DNA of 5,701 nucleotides from an uncultured bacterium (GTDB taxonomy: Bacteria > UBP6 > UBA1177 > JAKLFG01): assembly GCA_938048925.1 (NCBI GenBank), contig CALITV010000068.1, positions 1-5,701 on the forward strand, read 5' to 3'. This document shows, in pieces, positions 1 through 3,745 of the stretch (position 1 is its first letter; every line of letters starts with the position of its first letter). The notes below the pieces were generated by a model, which did not search any database, was not told the origin of the DNA, and was given only the letters and a program-made list of their open reading frames with translations. A program made the translations under genes and the position numbers.

Positions 1-909
1 ATGGCTGCGGCCGCTGTAATCGCGCTGTGAACTGTCCAACGGATCGGTCTCGTTCGAGGCCATGGAAAGACCGGCGACATTCATTCCCGTATAGGGAGAG
101 AGATTGCCGGGGAAACCGACATAGACATGGGGTAACCCGTCATGGGGTTGACGAACGATAATGGTCGGGAACCAGAGGAGATAGTCAATCGCGTCCCAAT
201 CGAGTATTCTTCCATGGTACATCCGCCCGTCGGCGCTCGCTGTGCCGGTCACCATCATTTGGGAACAGCCGGGGAGAGACATGCGGGACCCGGGAAGTGA
301 ATCGAGAATTTCCATCATCACATCGCCGAAATTGACGAACAAACAGAGTTCCTTCGTCCATCCTACATCACCCGCCGCAGCGACCATCCCGTCGCATTCC
401 TGTACAATGTCGGAATAGGAGTTGAGTTCGGCGAACTTATCCACATGGGCGAGTTTCGCAATGGTCATTTGAGTCTTGATGTCTTTGACGAACTGCGAGT
501 TCTTGATGCCGTACTCTATCTGGTCGTGGAGCAACTGCCCTTGCTGGAAACCCATTTCATAAGGGGTCCCCGACAGCCAGACGATGGTCCAAATCCCGTG
601 TTGTTCACGTTTGGGAGCCACCGGTGTCCACGGGCCGGTATCAGTGTCCTCGTCGGATGTGTCACCAGTGTCGGCCTCGTCCGCCGTCTCGTCGGAGATG
701 ATCTCGTCCACAATTACCTCGTCCGATATCTCGATGTGGTCGGTCTGCGCTCCCAGCTCATCAACCAGATTCCCGTCGTTCGTTTCTCTGTCGTCCGCTA
801 GAGCATCGTCGCCGATTGCCGCCGCTTGGTCAACCAAAGGTTCTTCGGTCGGCGAAGAGCAGGCGCCGAGCGTGAAAAAAAGCATCATTATGACGATCTT
901 AATCTGCAT
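1..909 (-). CDS. Lipid-anchored C45/acyltransferase-like Ntn hydrolase (3' end outside window)
   Basis: I translated 303 residues from the ATG at 909-907; the frame is still open at base 1, so the C-terminus is missing. Residues 1-17 (MQIKIVIMMLFFTLGAC) are a signal peptide with lipobox LGAC and lipid-accepting Cys17. The +2 residue is Ser, so inner-membrane retention by Asp+2 is not expected. Residues about 22-93 are an acidic Asp/Glu/Thr linker. The domain starts near residue 98. It has a GTPYEMGFQQGQLL motif (about 113-126), typical of the acyl-CoA:6-aminopenicillanate acyltransferase / peptidase C45 group. This is followed by PGCSQMM with candidate nucleophile Cys215, then DGRMYHGRILDWD (227-239), and GMNVAGLSMASNE (275-287), where Asn/Glu conservation is usual. 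In this family, self-cleavage before the Cys activates an amidase or acyltransferase. Substrate cannot be inferred. No in-frame start exists upstream before a stop at 931-933, so the ATG at 909 is the only reasonable start; its Shine-Dalgarno is weak. It lies 93 bp downstream of the preceding lipoprotein gene and is probably co-transcribed. Family assignment is fairly secure; the precise activity is unknown. Confidence 0.82.
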   Translation of the reverse strand, partial: MQIKIVIMMLFFTLGACSSPTEEPLVDQAAAIGDDALADDRETNDGNLVDELGAQTDHIEISDEVIVDEIISDETADEADTGDTSDEDTDTGPWTPVAPKREQHGIWTIVWLSGTPYEMGFQQGQLLHDQIEYGIKNSQFVKDIKTQMTIAKLAHVDKFAELNSYSDIVQECDGMVAAAGDVGWTKELCLFVNFGDVMMEILDSLPGSRMSLPGCSQMMVTGTASADGRMYHGRILDWDAIDYLLWFPTIIVRQPHDGLPHVYVGFPGNLSPYTGMNVAGLSMASNETDPLDSSQRDYSGRSH

Positions 910-1002
910 TACCGTTTCCGTAGGACCTGTTCAATGCTCCTCTCCCCACATACGAGAAAGAGCAAGCAACATCCATTCTCTTCGCTTCCCTCCGTGCTCC
1001 TA

Positions 1003-2448
1003 TCACTCTTCTTTTTCGATGGAGACACGCCGTAACTGATACTGGACCGCCACGGGCGACTGGCCGGCGGGATACATGGTGTAGAATACCCATGCTTTGG
1101 TGGCGCCAACCGCTATTTCCGGTTCGTTCTTCGCTTCCGGCCCGTCTATGCTCAATCGCACTACCCGGTGAGGTTCAGAAAAAATCTCCGTCAACCAGAT
1201 CTCTCCCTGCCGGGTAAAGAAATTTCCACTGCTTTCACAGTTCGAGATTTGGAACGCCGAAAACATCCGGCCAGCAAGAGAAAAAGTTTCATGAGACATC
1301 GGTTGACAACGGAAATCTTCAGGGATCTCCGAGGTGTTGGGATCAACACGAATCGTTTGCAACGGTGAGAACGGCTCTCGCGGCCCATCCGATGCGTAGA
1401 GGATGCTTTCCTCGGTACCGTTGATCCCGGCAATGAAATACCAGCGGTTTTCATAGGTAAAAGAAAAAGGATCGAGTTTGAACAGCCCATCCTCAGTCAC
1501 TTGGTAGATGCCGCTTTGCGGATCGGCAAGGTCGAAGGTGGCCACCTCGATATCGGTCCCGACCGGAATACCGAAAGTCAAGAACGGCGTCCCCACCACG
1601 AGCCGGACATAGGTCATATCCATCGGGCACCACTTCTGTCCCGGCGCCTGTTGGGTAGTAATGACATATTCGACCGCGGGGTCGGCGATCGCGATATATT
1701 TGAGTTGTACCGATTCGGCTTTCGACGGTGTATAGCCCGTGTCGTTCTCGAGCCACCAGATATATTGCTCGTTCAGTTCCCTGTCGGCCAACGATGTTGG
1801 AAATATGGAACGACGACGAGACTGCGCTACCGATTCTTCCAGTACCGTTACCTCGCCGGTGGTCGGCCCGGTCGGTCGCACGATGACAAAATGATCGTTC
1901 CGTTCGTCGGCATCCCTCGTCGCATACTGGCCAACATAGTAGGGACCCACCGCATCTCGACCGGGATTGGCCCGTGTCCAGATAGTGGCGGGAAAGGCGG
2001 CAAAACCCCGGCCGTCGGGAGGGACAAGGTCGCCAGTATCGGGATCAATTGCGCAGTGCCATACCGTCCCATAGAGCCGGCCATCGCTCTGCAAGCCGTC
2101 GGAATCCGGTTCGAACCAAACCATATAACGACCATCAGAAGTGAACTCCGGATTCATGTAACTGATACTTTCGGACCCCACACGGATATCGGCGCCGATT
2201 TTTATCCCCGGGATTCCCGTCATAGGTGTCTCATCGGGGAAAAGATCTTCATCTGTCATTGTCTCCTCGTCAGACAGCAAAGAATCGCTCGCTACGGTGT
2301 CGTTATCAACGGGTTCCTGCTCGGTCACCGTGTCGGTTAGCTTAGTATCTTCAGTCACCAAGATTTCTGCGTCACCCGTCACCGTTTTATCGCTTGAGCA
2401 GGCAACGAACCAGAGACACATCACCGGAACACACCACCCTTTTTTCAT
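1003..2448 (-). CDS. Lipoprotein of unknown function, probable TolB-like beta-propeller
   Basis: This is a complete gene of 481 residues. The ATG at 2448 is preceded by AGGGAG (2455-2460) with a 6-nt gap. Residues 1-17 (MKKGWCVPVMCLWFVAC) form a lipoprotein signal with Cys17 as the lipidated residue and Ser at +2. Residues about 20-77 are a low-complexity linker rich in Asp, Glu and Thr. The rest is beta-rich, with segments reminiscent of PD40/TolB blades: NPEFTSDGRYMVWFE (99-113) near the start, and EPEIAVGATKAWVFYTM (442-458) near the end. Internal IWWLE and ENRWYFIAG strands also fit a propeller of about six blades. Cys132, Cys274, Cys381 and Cys404 could form disulfides in the periplasm or at the surface. 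No catalytic motif is evident. It is the first gene after a strong promoter (2525-2553) and is followed after 93 bp by the C45-like lipoprotein gene. I do not recognise a named family; the propeller is an inference from local sequence style. Confidence 0.85.
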   Translation of the reverse strand: MKKGWCVPVMCLWFVACSSDKTVTGDAEILVTEDTKLTDTVTEQEPVDNDTVASDSLLSDEETMTDEDLFPDETPMTGIPGIKIGADIRVGSESISYMNPEFTSDGRYMVWFEPDSDGLQSDGRLYGTVWHCAIDPDTGDLVPPDGRGFAAFPATIWTRANPGRDAVGPYYVGQYATRDADERNDHFVIVRPTGPTTGEVTVLEESVAQSRRRSIFPTSLADRELNEQYIWWLENDTGYTPSKAESVQLKYIAIADPAVEYVITTQQAPGQKWCPMDMTYVRLVVGTPFLTFGIPVGTDIEVATFDLADPQSGIYQVTEDGLFKLDPFSFTYENRWYFIAGINGTEESILYASDGPREPFSPLQTIRVDPNTSEIPEDFRCQPMSHETFSLAGRMFSAFQISNCESSGNFFTRQGEIWLTEIFSEPHRVVRLSIDGPEAKNEPEIAVGATKAWVFYTMYPAGQSPVAVQYQLRRVSIEKEE

Positions 2449-2562
2449 CGTTCACTCCCTCTAAGAGATAACCATCGAAAATTCCTATCCATGCCCTCCT
2501 CCGGGACGATTACATCACTCGAAAATTTTAGTGCCGATAGCCTCTTTTGTCAATCCTCCCAA
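2449..2562. other. Intergenic leader region of the lipoprotein operon
   Basis: This 114-base stretch separates the lipoprotein start from the repeat element. It holds the Shine-Dalgarno AGGGAG (2455-2460), about 70 nt of untranslated leader, and the promoter described separately. I see no strong hairpin or riboswitch-like structure in it, and no convincing small ORF. Confidence 0.6.
2525..2553 (-). promoter_or_regulatory. Near-consensus sigma70-type promoter for the lipoprotein operon
   Basis: On the minus strand the -35 box is TTGACA (2553-2548), a full consensus match. A 17-bp spacer separates it from TAAAAT (2530-2525), a 5/6 match to the -10 consensus. Transcription would start near 2518, leaving about 70 nt of leader before the ATG at 2448. 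The -35 box lies only 9 bp from the outermost copy of the repeat at 2563-2584, so anything binding that repeat could affect this promoter. Confidence 0.75.
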
Positions 2563-2624
2563 TCAAGACCTCTAAAATCTTACCGACCGAAGGAGAGGTG
2601 CGTCAAGACATTTGCTATCTTACC
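2563..2624 (+). repeat. Left tandem pair of 22-bp repeat units
   Basis: The units are 2563-2584 and 2603-2624, spaced exactly 40 bp. Both are built as TCAAGAC, seven variable bases, then ATCTTACC. The variable core is CTCTAAA in the outer copy and ATTTGCT in the inner copy. Similarity continues downstream, with GAAGGAG aligned at the same offset in both. The outer copy is the more diverged of the four in its core. Confidence 0.8.
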
Positions 2625-2629
2625 CGAGG

Positions 2630-2637
2630 AAGGAGGG
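2630..2637 (+). promoter_or_regulatory. Ribosome binding site deciding the GTG start at 2641
   Basis: AAGGAGGG sits 3-4 nt before GTG at 2641-2643 and 18 nt before the ATG at 2656. It also belongs to the inward extension of the left repeat, so it may be part of the end sequence and not a selected ribosome site. The spacing is short for the GTG, which keeps confidence low. Confidence 0.4.
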
Positions 2638-2640
2638 CAA

Positions 2641-2913
2641 GTGGGGCAAGAAAAGATGTCAGGGGAACGAGCGGAGCAGGCGATGAAAGAATGGCGCAAA
2701 CAGCACCGCGAAGCGGATCGAAAGAAGAAGGGGGAAATTCTCAACGAGGTAAAAGAACTCGGGTGCCTGCGTGAGCAGATCGCCCCCTTCCGCCTCTCCC
2801 GAAAGGTAGAAAAGAAACTCTCTCGACTCGCCGCCTCAAACCGTTCCCCTGAGATATTCGAACCGATAGAAAACCCCTCAGAAAAGAGAGGTCTCCATGT
2901 GCCCGTCCGGTAA
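2641..2913 (+). CDS. Small basic protein, probable transposase remnant of integrase-type IS
   Basis: The ORF has 90 codons from GTG at 2641 and is the only plus-strand frame here with plausible composition; the frame is open upstream to 2491, but that part crosses the left repeats. The protein is highly charged and predicted helical. Residues about 10-40 (core ADRKKKGEILNEVKELG) resemble the opening helices of integrase-type IS transposases, whose usual pattern is basic residues, KILDEF, then TGY before a helix-turn-helix. Residues about 46-60 (PFRLSRKVEKKLSRLAA) read like a C-terminal helix, and no DDE catalytic domain lies between. This suggests an N-to-C fusion left by internal deletion, or simple decay. 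It cannot be an active transposase at this length. It is on the strand opposite to all neighbours and is enclosed by the inverted repeats. It may not be expressed; a small DNA-binding protein that still recognises the repeat ends is an alternative. Confidence 0.4.
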   Translation: MGQEKMSGERAEQAMKEWRKQHREADRKKKGEILNEVKELGCLREQIAPFRLSRKVEKKLSRLAASNRSPEIFEPIENPSEKRGLHVPVR

Positions 2914-2966
2914 GATAGTAAATGGCGTAACGGCCTTTCCTTCGGTAAGATTAGCAAATGTCTTAA
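2909..2966 (-). repeat. Right tandem pair of 22/23-bp repeat units, inverted relative to left pair
   Basis: Read on the minus strand, the outer copy (2966-2944) is TTAAGAC, ATTTGCTA, ATCTTACC and continues into GAAGGA. The inner copy (2930-2909) is TTACGCC, ATTTACT, ATCTTACC. They are 35 bp apart. The outer copy is nearly identical to the inner left copy (2603-2624). The inner copy overlaps the stop codon of the plus-strand ORF (TAA at 2911-2913). Confidence 0.8.
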
Positions 2967-3002
2967 CAAAATGAGGTCGAAGACAAATGGAGAAAACAGC
3001 GA

Positions 3003-3512
3003 TCAGCGAACCGACGGCTTAAGCGATGACTCGACGATGCGATAGATCTTTGCGCGAACCTTCTCCTTGTCGGTCGCCTCGGCGATCGAGAGTTCGGTGG
3101 AGAGCATCTCCTCGGCGTCATGGAGCAGTTTCTCCTCGCCGTAAGAAAGCCCTTTGCGTTTCTTGAGCGAGAGGAGATCGGAGATGACCATCGCGACATC
3201 GGTCGCTCTACCGGTTTTCATCTTCTCTTGGAAGTAGCGGAAGCGCTTATTCCAGTTCATTTTGGCGAGGAGGGGATTTCGCTCGCGCAGGCTCGAGTAG
3301 ATCTCGGTAGTTGTCGATGGCTCGACGATACTACGCAGTCCCATTCGGGTCGCCGACTCGACCGGTACGAAAACCTTCGACCCGGTGTGCATCATGTTGA
3401 CCACATAACACCTGACCGTTTCGGTCCCGAGCGCCTTTTCCTCGATGGAGACGATCTTGCCGACGCCATGATTCGGGTAAACCGCCAAATCGCCTTTCTT
3501 GAATTGAGCCAC
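3003..3512 (-). CDS. carD: CarD/CdnL-type RNA polymerase-binding transcription regulator
   Basis: The protein has 169 residues from the GTG at 3512. The CarD_TRCF-like domain covers about residues 3-65 and includes FKKGDLAVYPNHGVGKIVSIE with the conserved YPxHGVG turn; in the family it binds the RNA polymerase beta subunit. Residues about 68-165 form the helical DNA-binding domain, with KMNWNKRFRYFQEKMKTG and LSYGEEKLLHDAEEMLSTELS. Trp87 corresponds to the Trp that wedges at the upstream edge of the -10 element in Mycobacterium CarD and Myxococcus CdnL. In those proteins it stabilises open complexes at rRNA and housekeeping promoters. Length and Trp position match those homologues (about 160-165 aa). 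The frame extends upstream to TTG at 3530, but GTG is preferred because GGGAGG stands 5 nt before it. It has its own promoter. The gene ends about 35 bp from the repeat element with no visible terminator. Family assignment is secure; CdnL-like housekeeping function is inferred. Confidence 0.95.
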   Translation of the reverse strand: MAQFKKGDLAVYPNHGVGKIVSIEEKALGTETVRCYVVNMMHTGSKVFVPVESATRMGLRSIVEPSTTTEIYSSLRERNPLLAKMNWNKRFRYFQEKMKTGRATDVAMVISDLLSLKKRKGLSYGEEKLLHDAEEMLSTELSIAEATDKEKVRAKIYRIVESSLKPSVR

Positions 3513-3517
3513 GAGAA

Positions 3518-3524
3518 CCTCCCT
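3518..3524 (-). promoter_or_regulatory. carD ribosome binding site that selects the GTG start
   Basis: On the minus strand AGGGAGG (3524-3518) stands 5 nt before GTG at 3512-3510. The upstream TTG at 3530 would place this site inside the coding region and lacks a Shine-Dalgarno of its own, so the GTG start is favoured. Confidence 0.8.
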
Positions 3525-3553
3525 TGACAAGAGACTCGTATAAGCACATAACC

Positions 3554-3582
3554 CCTATAGCGGAAACAGGGAAAAGAGTCAA
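3554..3582 (-). promoter_or_regulatory. sigma70-type promoter of carD
   Basis: On the minus strand the -35 box is TTGACT (3582-3577), 5/6 to consensus. A 17-bp spacer leads to TATAGG (3559-3554), 4/6 to consensus. Transcription would start near 3547, giving a leader of about 35 nt before the GTG. The two non-consensus bases after TATA run into a G-rich discriminator (TATAGGGG), which would make the -10 weak to melt. Confidence 0.65.
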
Positions 3583-3587
3583 GAAAA

Positions 3588-3615
3588 TTTTGAAAAAACC
3601 TGTGATTTTTCAAAA
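3588..3615. repeat. Perfect 10-bp inverted repeat upstream of the carD promoter
   Basis: The arms TTTTGAAAAA (3588-3597) and TTTTTCAAAA (3606-3615) are exact reverse complements separated by 8 bases. The near arm is 5 bp from the -35 box of carD. It is nearly pure A/T, so as an RNA hairpin it would be weak. Its position suits an operator or an UP-element-like A-tract. A weak terminator for the upstream gene is a less likely alternative. Confidence 0.55.
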
Positions 3616-3745
3616 GGTTGTGTTTTCTATAGGATAGGCTGTTCTATAAAAAAAGCAGGGCGGCACACAAAAGAGAGCACTAGGTTCACAGAAATATCAC
3701 ATAATAACAAGCAGTTACGCCGACACAAACGGTGGACGACGGTTT

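Larger units (their letters stand above)
2563..2967. mobile_element. MITE-like non-autonomous IS derivative with doubled inverted ends
   Basis: The stretch of about 405 bp is bounded by a four-copy repeat: two direct copies at the left (2563-2584, 2603-2624) and two at the right in opposite orientation (2909-2930, 2944-2966). The inner left and outer right copies match at 21 of 22 positions apart from one inserted base, and GAAGGA-like bases continue the match inward. Paired sites at each end, inverted to one another, are typical of transposase-binding ends. The interior encodes a 90-codon ORF whose first 50 residues resemble the N-terminus of integrase-type (DDE) IS transposases. It is far too small for an intact IS, so an internally deleted derivative is the best reading. 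I could not find a clean target-site duplication, so the exact ends are uncertain. The alternative is a cluster of operator sites around a small regulator gene. Confidence 0.55.
3513..3745. other. AT-rich intergenic region between the FG-GAP lipoprotein gene and carD
   Basis: This 233-base stretch is clearly more AT-rich than the surrounding genes. It holds the carD promoter, ribosome site and inverted repeat listed separately. The remaining part (about 3616-3745) has an A7 run at 3648-3654, which is T7 on the minus strand. No GC-rich stem precedes it, so I do not call a terminator for the upstream gene. No credible ORF is present. Confidence 0.6.

Noticed and set aside
445..1039. Plus-strand open frames over the left-hand gene
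   Set aside because: They are antisense to the C45-like lipoprotein, whose own frame was missed only because it has no stop inside the window; its family motifs are clear.
1501..2340. Plus-strand open frame of 279 codons
   Set aside because: It is entirely antisense to the lipoprotein gene, which has a promoter, a Shine-Dalgarno, a signal peptide and sensible composition. The antisense product shows no motif and no ribosome site.
2563..2966. Possible CRISPR array (repeats at 35-40 bp spacing)
   Set aside because: There are only two copies per side, the pairs are inverted to each other, and sequence similarity continues into the would-be spacers.
2580..2969. Minus-strand open frame of 129 codons across the repeat element
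   Set aside because: It runs through the repeats at both ends, has a Ser/Arg/Phe-rich composition typical of an antisense shadow, and lacks a ribosome site.
3513..3530. carD starting at TTG 3530
   Set aside because: It would place the GGGAGG ribosome site inside the coding region; the GTG at 3512 has ideal spacing and gives the usual family length.
3727..3745. Terminator after the FG-GAP gene
   Set aside because: The imperfect palindrome right after the stop (AAAC...GTTT) has two mismatches and no following T-run, and the T7 run about 75-100 bases downstream lacks a stem.
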